From positions 3,842,001 to 3,906,000 of the forward strand of contig NC_019682.1 in the NCBI RefSeq assembly GCF_000316575.1: 64,000 nt of DNA, read 5' to 3'. The notes below the pieces were generated by a model. The model was given only the letters and a program-made list of their open reading frames with translations. It searched no databases and was not told the origin of the DNA. This document shows, piece after piece, positions 44,040 through 54,273 of this stretch. The stretch comes from Calothrix sp. PCC 7507 (GTDB lineage Bacteria > Cyanobacteriota > Cyanobacteriia > Cyanobacteriales > Nostocaceae). Position 1 is the first letter of the stretch, and each line of letters starts with the position of its first letter. The translations under genes were made by a program, and so were the position numbers.

Positions 44040-47000
44040 TCACTTCCATTCACCTTGCAAAGTGAAAGCTGCCCAGTAGAATGGTGCAGCGAAGCTTTGA
44101 TTTTGCCACATCTCGATCTGTGCAGATCGCAGGGCAGCGGCGGCTGGTAAACCTTCTTTCAGCATCTTGTGATAAAATTTCTGCATTAATGCTGATGTCC
44201 CTTCATCCGAAACACTCCACAAACTCACTAAGACTCGTGGACTCCCAGCATACATAAAGCCTCTTGTCAAGCCTACTAACCCTTCTCCCTTGACTTCTTC
44301 ACCTAACCCGGTTTCACAGGCACTCAAGACCACCAATTCTGCTGGTAGGTTGAGGTTAAAAACATCGTGGAGTCGTAAAAAGCCATTTTGTGGCTGTCCT
44401 TGATGATCAAACAGCGACAGCACGATCCCGGATAATTCTGGATGAGTACTATTCAGGATACCGTGAGTAGCAAAATGCACAATTTGAAATTGCTGGAGTT
44501 CTGTGCTAGTGATAAAAGCGCGACTAGCAGCAAAGTCAAAAGCCCTCAACTGCATACTTTTAGGCACCAATGCCAAAATTCCTTGGGCTTCTTCTCTGGT
44601 AAATGGCAAGCGGTCAAAAGAGACACTAGTATCTCTAGCGGCTCTAGCCAAAGCAATACTATTGACATCGCCTTTATTTGTTGACGGGGAGGATCTGCGG
44701 GCAATAATTTTTTTCAGTCGCTCATCGTCGTAGCTAAAAATAGGATCAGCTAAGACTGCCAGCTTCTTGGGAGCAGTTTTGCGTCCTTTGAGTTCTTTTC
44801 GCAACACAGCTAATGTAGTAGCCGAGGGTAGGCTGACAATTTCGTGTTTTACCAAGAGGGGTACTAAATCTTTGTCTTCTTTGTTGGGAGGACTTAACAA
44901 AGCGGCAAACGGCACATACTGCAAAGCACCATCACTAACAACAAGTAGACGCTTATTCCCTAATTGCGTTGCCACAGGTTGTAGTAATATTTCACTTAAC
45001 TTGGCGATCGCTGCATTTGTAATAGCTGTTCCTTTTGTATTTATCCTATACCGTGGGTCTTTTAACTTTAAGTAAAATTGCTGGGCGACAGTTTCAATGT
45101 CGGCACGTTTGGGTAGTTCATAGCTGCTAATACTAGTCTTGGTAACTGCCCACAGATAGCTGCGCTTTTCTCCTAGGGAGTATTGTAAAAGCATGGTGTT
45201 TTCATCAAGCACCTGCTGCTGAATTTCTGCTAATGTGAGAGGCTTTGGCTGAGTTAGTGCTGCATAACGGGGACTAGTCGCACGAATTTGTGTCTGAACT
45301 TCTTGATATTTTTCGAGGAGGGCTTCAGTTTCTGATTCTAAAGCTTGCATTTGTGCTTCAGAGTATTTGCCGTTGAATTCTATGCGGCGTTTTTCTAAAG
45401 CATCTAATTTTTGCTGTATGGTGCGTTCCTCTGCCAGCAACTTTGGTTCCACACCTTGGCGAATATCTGCATGGGACTCTGTCAGCAGTTCCAAAAGACT
45501 GCGGGCGCGAGAACGTTCGCTGACTTGCAGTGCTTGGGCATCGTATCCTGACGATGGTTGCTGTTTGTGCAACTGCATTAATAGCTCGATGTAATATTTA
45601 TATACATTTTGCTGTGAGGCAAAGTAAGAGGTACGCAGTTCTGGGCTAGCAACTTTGGTACGTAAATCTTCGATAATGGCGATCGCCGCTTCAATTTGAG
45701 TTATGGCTTGTTTAAGATTGCCCAAATTACCTTCCAACTTCGCAATATTGGAGAGTGTAGCCGCTTCTCCCGCTTTGTTGCCTACCATCCGCCACAAGGG
45801 TAAGGCTTGATTATATAGTGTCAATGCCTTCTGCTTGTCTCCCAAATCTTCATAGATACTGCCAATGTTATTGATAGAAGTGGCTTCTCCTGCTTTGTCG
45901 CCCACTGCCTGTCTCAAAGGCAGCGCTTGGTTATAAAACTCAAGTGCCTTCTGCTTGTCTCCTAAATCGCTGTAGACTGCGCCTAAGTTCGAGAGTGTGA
46001 CAGCTTCATTGGCTTTGTTGCCTACCACCCGTGTCAGAGAGAGTGCTTGGTTGTAAAACTCTAATGCCTTCTTTGTATCTGCTAAATCGTTGTAGATTTT
46101 ACCGATGTTATTCAGGGTAGCGGCTTCCCCTGTCTTGTTACCCACTGCCTGTCTGAGGGGTAATGCTTGGTTATAAAACTCAAGTGCTTTCTGTTTATCT
46201 CCCAATTCGTCATAGACTCTACCAATGTTGTTGAGAACAACAGCAACACCCGCTTTGTTACCCGCCTCACGTCTCAGAGAAAGGGCTTGGTGATAAAACT
46301 CAAGTGCTTTCTGCTTGTCTCCTAAATCGTCGTGGACTTTGCCGATGTTGTTGAGGGTAGTAGCAACGCCAGCTTTATCGCCTACCGCCCGCCTGAGAGG
46401 GAGTGCTTGGTGATAAAACTCAAGTGCTTTCTGCTTATCTCCCAATTCGTCATGGATACCGCCAATGTTGTTGAGGGAATTAGCTTCTCCCGCTTTATCA
46501 CCAGCTAACCGTCTGAGGGCGAGTGCTTGGTTGTAGAGTGCTAGTGCTTGCTGCTTATCTCCTGATTCGGAGTAAACGCCGCCAATATTGTTGAGGGTGA
46601 GGGCTTCGCCTGTTTTGTCACCCGCCGCCCGTCTGAGGGGAAGTGCTTGGTTATAGAACGCCAACGCTTGCTGCTTATCTCCCAAATCGGAGTAGACTTT
46701 GCCAATATTGCTGAGGGTAGTGGCTTCCCCTTCTTTATCAGCGACTATCCGCCAGAGAGGAAGTGCTTGATTGTAGAGTGCTAGTGCTTGCTGCTTATTT
46801 CCCGAAACGTTATTGAGTAAGCCCATGTAAGTGAGTGTAATTGCTTCTCCGGCTTTGTCACCCGCTAACCGCCAAAGCTTCAACGCCTCTTGCCATTTCT
46901 CTAATGCTTGTGCTATCGATTCTGCTGTTCCTTGTTCATAAAGTTCTACCCCCTGTAGATGAGCTTTTTCAGCAGCAGCTTGATTTGCATTCGATGAAGT

Positions 47001-47156
47001 TGTCTGTGGCAATTGTGCCGTTTGCAGTGTGTGTTGGCTAGGAGAAGCTAGAACTGGCGCTGACAAAAGAATGCTGACAACTAGAGCGAGACTAGAATGA
47101 GTGCAAATTTGAAGATTAGGCTGGGGGATTTTTGTGTCTGCTTGCCGTTGCGTCAT
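44040..47156 (-). CDS. TPR-CHAT domain protein
   Basis: A 1038-residue exported caspase-like protein. Start at ATG 47156 (MTQRQADTK), which gives a signal peptide ending near VLASPS; the frame is open 26 codons further but without such features. About eleven tetratricopeptide repeats of 40 residues (NNIGKVYDELGDKQKALEFYNQALPLRR) fill 75-500. A coiled segment follows, then a CHAT protease domain with the catalytic His in IVHFATHGIL (about 894) and Cys in LVVLSACETGLGE (about 945). CHAT proteins with TPRs cut partner proteins in immunity or death pathways; cyanobacteria have many. The repeats are very similar at DNA level. Confidence 0.9.
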   Translation of the reverse strand: MTQRQADTKIPQPNLQICTHSSLALVVSILLSAPVLASPSQHTLQTAQLPQTTSSNANQAAAEKAHLQGVELYEQGTAESIAQALEKWQEALKLWRLAGDKAGEAITLTYMGLLNNVSGNKQQALALYNQALPLWRIVADKEGEATTLSNIGKVYSDLGDKQQALAFYNQALPLRRAAGDKTGEALTLNNIGGVYSESGDKQQALALYNQALALRRLAGDKAGEANSLNNIGGIHDELGDKQKALEFYHQALPLRRAVGDKAGVATTLNNIGKVHDDLGDKQKALEFYHQALSLRREAGNKAGVAVVLNNIGRVYDELGDKQKALEFYNQALPLRQAVGNKTGEAATLNNIGKIYNDLADTKKALEFYNQALSLTRVVGNKANEAVTLSNLGAVYSDLGDKQKALEFYNQALPLRQAVGDKAGEATSINNIGSIYEDLGDKQKALTLYNQALPLWRMVGNKAGEAATLSNIAKLEGNLGNLKQAITQIEAAIAIIEDLRTKVASPELRTSYFASQQNVYKYYIELLMQLHKQQPSSGYDAQALQVSERSRARSLLELLTESHADIRQGVEPKLLAEERTIQQKLDALEKRRIEFNGKYSEAQMQALESETEALLEKYQEVQTQIRATSPRYAALTQPKPLTLAEIQQQVLDENTMLLQYSLGEKRSYLWAVTKTSISSYELPKRADIETVAQQFYLKLKDPRYRINTKGTAITNAAIAKLSEILLQPVATQLGNKRLLVVSDGALQYVPFAALLSPPNKEDKDLVPLLVKHEIVSLPSATTLAVLRKELKGRKTAPKKLAVLADPIFSYDDERLKKIIARRSSPSTNKGDVNSIALARAARDTSVSFDRLPFTREEAQGILALVPKSMQLRAFDFAASRAFITSTELQQFQIVHFATHGILNSTHPELSGIVLSLFDHQGQPQNGFLRLHDVFNLNLPAELVVLSACETGLGEEVKGEGLVGLTRGFMYAGSPRVLVSLWSVSDEGTSALMQKFYHKMLKEGLPAAAALRSAQIEMWQNQSFAAPFYWAAFTLQGEWK

Positions 47157-47280
47157 AAAAGTGCCTGTCTTCGAGAATTCTGTTATACAGCTATATTTCC
47201 CACTGCCAGGCAATAGGGAACAGGTATGGGGCAAGTTCCAGATGCGATTCCACGTCGTGAGGAAAAAGTGGAATGAGAAT

Positions 47281-48756
47281 TCAGCGTACTAAAAAATTAT
47301 CAAATTGCCACGGGTCATGCCAATCTAGCCAGGGTTCAGGAAAATAGCGGCTTGTTGCTAGAGATCGACTTTGCAAGGGAGTCCAGTTAGTAGGTACACT
47401 GACCATCCGACCAAGATAGGGACGGGCAATTTGTAAAATTTCGTTATGGGGTAGTTGTTCTGGCTCTCGAAATCCCGCTTGGGGATGGCGGACAGCCCAA
47501 ACAGCCGCAGCGATTACTCCAGCACACACCTGTACAGTAGTGGCATTATGTCCGGGAAGAATCTGGCGAGCCTCTTGGATACTGAGTTGGGAACCATACC
47601 ACCAACCATTACGAGGATGACCAAGCAACAAAACTCCCAATTCGTCTCTACCAGTAACAATATCTTGATTTAAGATGCGTAGTTTTTCGGGAGGTTGCCC
47701 ACCTCCCATCATCACTTCTCGCAAACTAGCGATCGCATCATTAGTCGGATAATAAGCAAAATTTACTGTGGGTCGATAGAGCAGTTCCCCGTCTTGCCAA
47801 AGGCTAAAATAGTCACTAATTGTCATCGTCTCACTGTGGGAGAGCAGCAACCCTTCGATCGCACCACCCAGAGGTAGCCAAGAGCGAATATAAGTTGCAC
47901 CACCGGGACGCTGTAAATATATAGCATTACCAGACCCAAACTCGAAGCAGGCTGCGTTTTCTGGCAAGTGTTTTTCATGAGTACCCCACCCAATTTCTGC
48001 TGGGTAGTAAGCCTCGGCGAGAAAACCCCAGATGCTCCAGGTATTGACGAACTCCTCCAGCTGTTTGGGGCGGGAGGAAATTTGTGTATCTCGCTCGGAA
48101 ATTTGGATAACTTTGACACCACAAGTCCGTGCCATAGTTGCCCAACTTGTCTGGTCAGTCGGCCAGATTTGCGGTAATCCCATAACGCTGGCAATATCTA
48201 GCAAAGCGGCTTTGACAAAGTGGCTCACCAAGCCGGGATTTGCCCCGTGGCAGACAATTGCCGTAGCTCCCCCAGAAGCACAAGTTTTAGCCAGATGTCG
48301 CAGTGTCTGGTGAAAAAAGTAATGGGTACGCTTCCAAAGAGGAATTCTTCTATCTTCAAATTGGTCTGCCCACGGTTCAATACTGGAATCCACATAGAGA
48401 ATATTGTGAATTTGACACCAGTCAATCATTGTCATGCAATCCACCCCTACTGTGAGATTAATCAGCAAGTCTCCAGGCGATAAGAGTTCCTGGAGAGTAG
48501 AGGTCAGATTATCGGGAGTTAGGCGGTGCTGAAGGTAACGGATACCCAACCTCGCAAAGGGGGCAAATTGCGCCTGGTGTCTCTGTGCATCGACAACAGT
48601 CACCTGTGCGATCGGCATTTCAAAGTGACGCAGAAGCAAAGATAACAGTCCTTGACCCACAGTACCGAAACCTAGCAACACCACTCGACCGCCGAAAGTC
48701 ACTTTTTCAACTGCAACTGCGCTCACAAACAGCCGATGCCAGAGAGAATTGATCAT
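47281..48756 (-). CDS. homospermidine synthase
   Basis: A 491-residue NAD-dependent enzyme that joins aminobutyl groups of putrescine (and spermidine) into homospermidine. It has the Rossmann motif VVLLGFGTVGQGLLSLLLRH (about 25-45), then LINLTVGVDCMTMIDWCQ, YVDSSIEPW and GANPGLVSHFVK (about 170-181), as in bacterial Hss of the saccharopine-dehydrogenase superfamily. Last gene of a four-gene minus-strand group; the gap to the gene before is 170 bases, so it may also have its own promoter. Homospermidine is a known main polyamine of some heterocyst-forming cyanobacteria. Confidence 0.9.
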   Translation of the reverse strand: MINSLWHRLFVSAVAVEKVTFGGRVVLLGFGTVGQGLLSLLLRHFEMPIAQVTVVDAQRHQAQFAPFARLGIRYLQHRLTPDNLTSTLQELLSPGDLLINLTVGVDCMTMIDWCQIHNILYVDSSIEPWADQFEDRRIPLWKRTHYFFHQTLRHLAKTCASGGATAIVCHGANPGLVSHFVKAALLDIASVMGLPQIWPTDQTSWATMARTCGVKVIQISERDTQISSRPKQLEEFVNTWSIWGFLAEAYYPAEIGWGTHEKHLPENAACFEFGSGNAIYLQRPGGATYIRSWLPLGGAIEGLLLSHSETMTISDYFSLWQDGELLYRPTVNFAYYPTNDAIASLREVMMGGGQPPEKLRILNQDIVTGRDELGVLLLGHPRNGWWYGSQLSIQEARQILPGHNATTVQVCAGVIAAAVWAVRHPQAGFREPEQLPHNEILQIARPYLGRMVSVPTNWTPLQSRSLATSRYFPEPWLDWHDPWQFDNFLVR

Positions 48757-48926
48757 ATCGTGTCCGGTGAAAAGAGGCAGGGGGCGGGGAAGGAAGAATA
48801 TAATGCAATACGGTTCCGTTGAGCCACAAAACCCTGATGTAGAGACGCGATTCTACTCTACGAGAAGCCGCACGAAGTGGGTCTAGGTGTCTGAAAGACC
48901 AATAATCTACACTCAGTCAGCACACT

Positions 48927-49682
48927 TCATCCCCCGCCAGTACTAGATTCATCAGGAATCACCGAACCGAAACCACCTGCACTGTTGCGTCTGAGAAACA
49001 GCAACGTTAAGGCACGATACCAGAAATTTCTGAACCGGGGAGGGGGACTGACGACCAAAGGTATGGGTTGACCAGATACCAAAGGATTCTGCCTGAGTAA
49101 TTGAATTCCCTGTTGTTGCCAGCGCAATAGGACGTGGGCGAGGTCTGACTCTGGTGTCTCGTTTCTTTGTAGCAGCAGCACTCGCTGAATACCTTGAGAT
49201 AAAAGAAACTTGGCAGACGGAAAATCTTCAGGAAATATTAAGCAGCGATTGTCAAAATCTCCTGGAGAAGGTTTTGCAGTATCCCGCATTCGGTTGGCAT
49301 CAATCAAAAACGCTGGGGGAGCAAGTAAAGGAAGCTGCAATTGTTGCAATATCGGCGTTGCACTCACCAGGCTATCTATAATCGCTGCCATTGGCACGAT
49401 CGCATTAGTCCCTTCACAGCAGTTATATAAAGGTATGGGTCGATAGCCCCGTTTACCTAAAGCAACACCTAATTCCACTGACTCTACTCCTGGTAAATTT
49501 ACCAACACAAATGTGCGGCGATCGCCTGTGGGAATTCTATCAACATTCATGCCGAACTCATTTTTGGGAACGACAGCAGCAAGACGATTCTGAGTCAATT
49601 GGCTAAAGACTACTGGTTTAGCCCAACGCGACCAAACTACTTCCTTCGGTGCCCAAATAGCAAAAAATTCTTTTGGTTGCAT
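48927..49682 (-). CDS. unknown protein of the polyamine operon
   Basis: A 251-residue soluble protein I do not recognise. It has a mixed alpha/beta look: FVLVNLPGVESVELGVALGKRGYRPIPLYNCCEGTNAIVPMAAIID, then LLAPPAFLIDANRM, LIFPEDFPSAKFLLSQGIQRVLLLQRNE and an RFRNFWYRALTLLFLRRNSAGGFG tail. The ATG overlaps the previous stop as TAATG, so it is translationally coupled to the ATP-grasp gene. A role with the polyamine ligase is inferred from that coupling only. Confidence 0.8.
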   Translation of the reverse strand: MQPKEFFAIWAPKEVVWSRWAKPVVFSQLTQNRLAAVVPKNEFGMNVDRIPTGDRRTFVLVNLPGVESVELGVALGKRGYRPIPLYNCCEGTNAIVPMAAIIDSLVSATPILQQLQLPLLAPPAFLIDANRMRDTAKPSPGDFDNRCLIFPEDFPSAKFLLSQGIQRVLLLQRNETPESDLAHVLLRWQQQGIQLLRQNPLVSGQPIPLVVSPPPRFRNFWYRALTLLFLRRNSAGGFGSVIPDESSTGGG

Positions 49683-50908
49683 TATTCTCCTACTGTTTTT
49701 TTAGTGAGGATAGCCACATCCTGGGCAGTTGCGTCGATTAGCGGTCTGCTACCCAAGCGACCATAAGCCCCAGCCGCACGACCATTAATTGTGTAGACTC
49801 CAATGCAAGGATAGAAATAGCCCTCTGCAGTCAACAAAGGTATCAATTCAAAGCGCCGCTGTGCTACCCATTTTTCTGGATGTTGCTTGGCGCTTTGTTG
49901 AATCTTTAGCCAATCCTTTTTCTCAGTTACTCCCAAAATACCGATGTTCTCTCCGATGCGACCTAGCGCGGGTTTGAGTACCCATGCTTCGTCCTTGAGG
50001 TCGCGGACTTGTCGGGGATCACGAGTTTCTGGCAATAGGGAACGCCAAGTCGGTAGCGGTGTTTTCAGGGCATCCCACACTAGGGGAAATCGCTTACTCT
50101 GGGTAATGAAGGCAGAGGTTGGGTTGCACTGGGGGATTTGCACCGAACTAAACAGGCGCTGCCAACCAGAGGCTTTGGGCAGATTGGGCAACCACTCCAC
50201 AGGAAAAAATCGATACAGGAAATCAATTAGTGTTGGGGATTGGTGGTTAAGTAATAACGGATACTCTGACTGCCACTGGAGTTGGGTAGGACTAATTAGA
50301 TAAGTTTGCAAGCCTACTTCCTGGAAATGCTGCGCCAGATAAGTCATCACCTGACGGTCATCAGTATAAGCGGTGGCATGGGCTAGAGCCACTTTTGCAC
50401 CTTCACCAACAGATTCCCGAATGGCGGTGGCTAGGGCTAGGGCGGGGTTGCCCAAGGGGGTGGTTTGTGAATAATGTTGTGCTACTAAGTTAGTAAAACC
50501 AGAAGCTTCAATGTAACCACTGGGAACATCTGAATTGGCCTCAGAAATCCGCCAGCCCTCAGTAGTGAAGTGAAAATCAAACCGAATCACCCGCACTGCT
50601 TTGGGCGATGTCTGGATAGATGGATGCTGCCATAATTTCTGAATCGCTGGGGGTATATTTAGGTGTTTTTGCAGATGCGGTTGGAGTAAAATTTCTTGTT
50701 CAGCAGCGAGGGTTTCCGCAGCTAATTTTTCAGCTAGTTGGGCCAACTCCAGCCATGTTTCCCAGTTCAACACCAGGGGAAAGTCGGCTAGAGTTGCAAC
50801 ATCTTCAACTTGAGGGTCCCATTTACAACAGTCAAAAATGGTCTGTAGCCTTACTTCCTCAAATACCGTGGCTTCTATTGGGATATCTGCTTGCCAGGGT
50901 GGCTTCAT
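49682..50908 (-). CDS. glutathionylspermidine synthase-like ATP-grasp ligase
   Basis: A 408-residue ATP-grasp amide ligase. Start ATG 50908 follows a perfect GGAGGAGG site (50911-50919), so the longer open frame to 51070 is discarded. The family signature is VIRFDFHFTTEGWRISEANSDVPSGYIEASGF (about 105-137); later come VLKPALGRIGENIG (nucleotide lid) and WVAQRRFELIPL. Such enzymes join a carboxylate to a polyamine amine. There is no amidase half as in E. coli Gsp. The start codon overlaps the DUF350 stop (ATGA). With homospermidine synthase nearby, a homospermidine conjugate is a plausible product (inference). Confidence 0.85.
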   Translation of the reverse strand: MKPPWQADIPIEATVFEEVRLQTIFDCCKWDPQVEDVATLADFPLVLNWETWLELAQLAEKLAAETLAAEQEILLQPHLQKHLNIPPAIQKLWQHPSIQTSPKAVRVIRFDFHFTTEGWRISEANSDVPSGYIEASGFTNLVAQHYSQTTPLGNPALALATAIRESVGEGAKVALAHATAYTDDRQVMTYLAQHFQEVGLQTYLISPTQLQWQSEYPLLLNHQSPTLIDFLYRFFPVEWLPNLPKASGWQRLFSSVQIPQCNPTSAFITQSKRFPLVWDALKTPLPTWRSLLPETRDPRQVRDLKDEAWVLKPALGRIGENIGILGVTEKKDWLKIQQSAKQHPEKWVAQRRFELIPLLTAEGYFYPCIGVYTINGRAAGAYGRLGSRPLIDATAQDVAILTKKTVGE

Positions 50909-51696
50909 ATTCCTCCTCCCCAAACTAAAATACAGACAATGCCACTGCCTATATAAGAGAGAAAAGGAATTAAGCCGTGGGTGGTAATGGGTAGCAATGG
51001 CCGCTTTGCCGTTGGCTGACAAACTTTCTCGACCATGATGGCGGCGATCGCTAAAATAATCACAGACCACCCATGCTTGATAAAATCAACCATAGTTGCA
51101 TCCGCAGATTCCCAGTTTCCGACCACAGCCCAACCCAAAATTGCGCCAGACGCTACTAAAAAACCAGCCAGACGCAAACCAGATGCGCTGTCTCTATCAA
51201 TAGCGATCGCCTCAGAAATCTGGGTGAAAAATTCTAGAACCAGCCATAACAAAAACCATGCACCTGTAGACAGCATTGCTGAATAAACAACAGTTTCCCA
51301 ACCTGGCCCATCTCCAATATTTCCACCAGCAAAGCAGAGGGTAACACCAATCAATGCACCGCTAATACTATAGGAAACAGCTATGTTCTGGCTTTCTATA
51401 GCATCATCACGAACACTTAAGCCACAAAATAGAAAAGCTTCCACAGCTATTCCCAACCAAGCAGTTCCCATCACTAGGTAGAAAATCAGGTACACAATAT
51501 TATTGCGGACATCCTCTGATGCTAGAACCTGCAAAATCCCCAGCAGAATTCCTACACAGATAACAGGAGTTAGCAGTAGAACAAAGCGAGACTTATAAGA
51601 AGAAGCCAGTTGTGTGACTGATAGGATAGACAAATACCATTTACGCCATATTTTCCAGCTAGCTATTGCCGAGATGAAGAACAGGGTAGTCTCCAT
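50905..51696 (-). CDS. DUF350-like membrane protein of the polyamine operon
   Basis: A 263-residue integral membrane protein with about seven helices. It has two DUF350-like repeats: SVRDDAIESQNIAVSYSISGALIGVTLC and SEAIAIDRDSASGLRLAGFLVASGAILG. DUF350 proteins often sit next to glutathionylspermidine-synthase-like ligases in other bacteria, and the same linkage is seen here (ATGA overlap). It may be a channel or transporter for ions or the polyamine product (inference). First gene of the operon. Confidence 0.75.
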   Translation of the reverse strand: METTLFFISAIASWKIWRKWYLSILSVTQLASSYKSRFVLLLTPVICVGILLGILQVLASEDVRNNIVYLIFYLVMGTAWLGIAVEAFLFCGLSVRDDAIESQNIAVSYSISGALIGVTLCFAGGNIGDGPGWETVVYSAMLSTGAWFLLWLVLEFFTQISEAIAIDRDSASGLRLAGFLVASGAILGWAVVGNWESADATMVDFIKHGWSVIILAIAAIMVEKVCQPTAKRPLLPITTHGLIPFLSYIGSGIVCILVWGGGI

Positions 51697-52097
51697 TAAA
51701 AACTCTCCTACCTGTAGTTACAAATAAAGGCAGAAGGCAAGGATGGAAATAAAAACTTCACTTGTGAGTCCATTGCCCACTCAAAAAACCAGATTTATAC
51801 CTCGCATTCTGCCAGGTATAAAGCGTCCACAGCCTAAACCCCTCCTGAACAATAGTTGCCCTTAGCCGAGTTCCCTCTGCCTTCTGAATAAGTATACTCA
51901 CAGACCACAGTTAGTCGAAAATATAGTAGGTATGTGCCATCAACCGCGCTAACCTGGGTGCAGTTTGTTGGGCTGCGAGATCCCAGACTTCTACCCTGCG
52001 CCATCCTACGGGTGTCTATAAGAAGTCGGGGATCTGAACACCACTACCCCCGCAGAATTAGTGAACTGTTAACTGTTAACTGTTAACTGTTAACTGA
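51697..52097. other. intergenic region with heptamer array
   Basis: Promoter DNA of the DUF350 operon and the downstream side of the photolyase. An AACTGTT heptamer array (about 52064-52096) ends next to the photolyase stop codon; it is the same heptamer as at 7333-7366. No gene. Confidence 0.6.
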
Positions 52098-53534
52098 TCA
52101 TAAATATGCTTTTTGCTGCTGGTAACGGTTTTTAAATTCTTGCTGCTGTTGTTTATGATCTACAATTGGCTGGGGATAGTCAACAGCATGACGCTCCAAG
52201 GGGGGAATTTTCCCAGTTACTAAATATTCTGTATCGAGCGATCGCAATTCCTGCACCCATTGTCTGATATATTCACCCTCAGCATCAAATTTTTGCGCTT
52301 GACTGGCGGGATTGAAAATCCGCAGGGGTTTAGGGTCCATCCCACTAGAAGCACTCCATTGCCAACCGCCATTATTCGCAGATAAATCACCATCAATTAA
52401 CTGCTGCATAAAATATTTCTCTCCCCATTGGGGATTAATCAACAAATCTTTGGTGAGGAAACTAGCAACAATCATCCGACAACGGTTATGCATCCAGCCG
52501 CTTTCGTTCATCTGGCGCATGGCTGCATCCACAATTGGATAGCCAGTATTCCCCTCACACCAAGCCTGGAATTTTTCTGTGTTGTTTTCCCAAGGGAAGT
52601 TTTTGAATGTCTCGCGGTAAGCACCATCAGCCAATTCTGGAAAATTATACATGGCGTGTTGGTAAAATTCTCGCCAAGCTAGTTCTTGTTGCCAGGTGCG
52701 GATACCTGCTTTAGCTTCGTCGCTGCGGCTATTTTCTAGTGCTTCTAAGGTGGCTTGCCAAACAGTGCGAATGCCGATCGCCCCAAATTTTAAAGCTGCA
52801 CTGAGTTTTGATGTGCCTTCGATTGCGGGAAAGTTGCGCTGTTCTTGATATTCGTTAATGCTAGACGCGCAAAATTCTTCCAGTAGCGATCGCGCTGCAG
52901 CTTCTCCAGGGGCAATAATTAATTCTCCATCCCAGATAAAGCCTAAATCTTTTGCTGTTGGTAATGGTTGCGCGCCTACTTTTTTGGCAATTTCTTGTTC
53001 ATCTGCCGTCAAACCCTCAGCATTTTGCAGAGTTTGGGCTGGTTGCGCCTTTGGTTTGCTACTCCAATTCTTCCAGAAGGGGGTGTAAACCGTGTAGGGA
53101 CTGTTCCCGCCTGTGCGAATCTCATCTGGTGCGTTGAGGATTTGATCCCAGTTTTGCTGTAAAAATGCAATACCCTGTTCTTTGAGAGCATCGATTACAG
53201 TGCGATCGCGTTCTTGAGAATATGGTTCTACATCCCAATTCCAAAAAACAGCTTTGGCATTCAAAGCCTCAGCCAAAGCAGGGATTGCTACCACAGGATC
53301 AGCATGGAGTATTAACAATTGGCTGCCAGCTTCAGCATATCGCTGCTGTAGTGCCTGCAAGCAGCCAATCATATATGTCACCCTTACCGGGGCGACATCA
53401 TCCCGTTCCAGAATATGCGGATCAAGGCAAAACACACCTACTACTTTTGGACTTTGCCGTCTTGCCGCAGTCAGTCCTGTATTATCAGAAATGCGTAAAT
53501 CGCGGCGATGCCAAAACAGAATTAAGTCAGACAT
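52098..53534 (-). CDS. phr: deoxyribodipyrimidine photolyase (class I CPD)
   Basis: Light-driven repair of UV-made pyrimidine dimers. The 478-residue protein starts at ATG 53534 ([21 protein letters not shown]), the normal family start; the 17 upstream codons are discarded. The N-terminal half is the antenna domain. The C-terminal FAD domain has [44 protein letters not shown] and [22 protein letters not shown]. The WMHNR and WSAS patterns point to a class I photolyase rather than a cryptochrome. Single gene. Confidence 0.95.
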   Translation of the reverse strand: MSDLILFWHRRDLRISDNTGLTAARRQSPKVVGVFCLDPHILERDDVAPVRVTYMIGCLQALQQRYAEAGSQLLILHADPVVAIPALAEALNAKAVFWNWDVEPYSQERDRTVIDALKEQGIAFLQQNWDQILNAPDEIRTGGNSPYTVYTPFWKNWSSKPKAQPAQTLQNAEGLTADEQEIAKKVGAQPLPTAKDLGFIWDGELIIAPGEAAARSLLEEFCASSINEYQEQRNFPAIEGTSKLSAALKFGAIGIRTVWQATLEALENSRSDEAKAGIRTWQQELAWREFYQHAMYNFPELADGAYRETFKNFPWENNTEKFQAWCEGNTGYPIVDAAMRQMNESGWMHNRCRMIVASFLTKDLLINPQWGEKYFMQQLIDGDLSANNGGWQWSASSGMDPKPLRIFNPASQAQKFDAEGEYIRQWVQELRSLDTEYLVTGKIPPLERHAVDYPQPIVDHKQQQQEFKNRYQQQKAYL

Positions 53535-53627
53535 TCCATACTTAGAACAGTTCACCTGTACTAGCTTAGAGTCTAACGACACCAATTAACATCACTCTAC
53601 AGATTAATTTCCGTTACACTGCCAAAA

Positions 53628-54110
53628 TCAAACTTTTAAATCGCGCAAAGCTAGACGAATTTGCTCCAAACGCCTACGGTTGACACCAAGATCCGACTCT
53701 CCTACTCTTGAGGCCGATCGCATCTGAATTACTGATTCATTGGGGGGTAAATAAAACTCCACATCATCAACAAATTTAAAAATTCGGCTTTTAGCAAGAG
53801 CATGGATATAATTATCTGTTTGTTCTATCACCTCTGTACGGGGAACAACGGTAAGAACTTTTAGCAAAATTTCTCGTGCTTTATCGCGGTCTACATGATA
53901 GGGAATCGGGTCAATGGTATGTTTAGCATCAGCATCTTGACTGACAACACAGTTGTCTGAAGCTGGACAAGCACTCAGATGACCGTTATCAACTCCCAAA
54001 CTAGAAGAGGTAGCCCAAGCAGTAGCAGGAAATATTACACTACTAGTCAGGGTAAAAAATATCGCCAAGGCGTAGTTTACCGCCGTAGGCATCGCTATTA
54101 AACGAGACAT
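53628..54110 (-). CDS. exported DUF1499 family protein
   Basis: A 160-residue protein. ATG 54110 follows GAGGAG with a 10-base spacer, whereas the upstream TTG overlaps that site. A signal peptide (about 1-32, cleavage near AWA-TS) is followed by the DUF1499 pattern LSACPASDNCVVSQ (two Cys) and EVEF-like YLPPNESVIQMRSASRVGESDLGVNRRRLEQIR at the C terminus. Function unknown; thylakoid lumen or periplasm likely. Confidence 0.85.
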   Translation of the reverse strand: MSRLIAMPTAVNYALAIFFTLTSSVIFPATAWATSSSLGVDNGHLSACPASDNCVVSQDADAKHTIDPIPYHVDRDKAREILLKVLTVVPRTEVIEQTDNYIHALAKSRIFKFVDDVEFYLPPNESVIQMRSASRVGESDLGVNRRRLEQIRLALRDLKV

Positions 54111-54273
54111 AATAAATTTACTCCTCAAAATTATATAGACACTCTTTATAATCGTTGACCGTCAACAGTCATCCGTCAACAGTTATCAAATCTCCGGTTT
54201 GTCCATCGGCAATAGTGGCTATTTAACTCAAAGTTGAGTATACTCGTTTTAACAGTTAATCAGCTTTTCTGTG

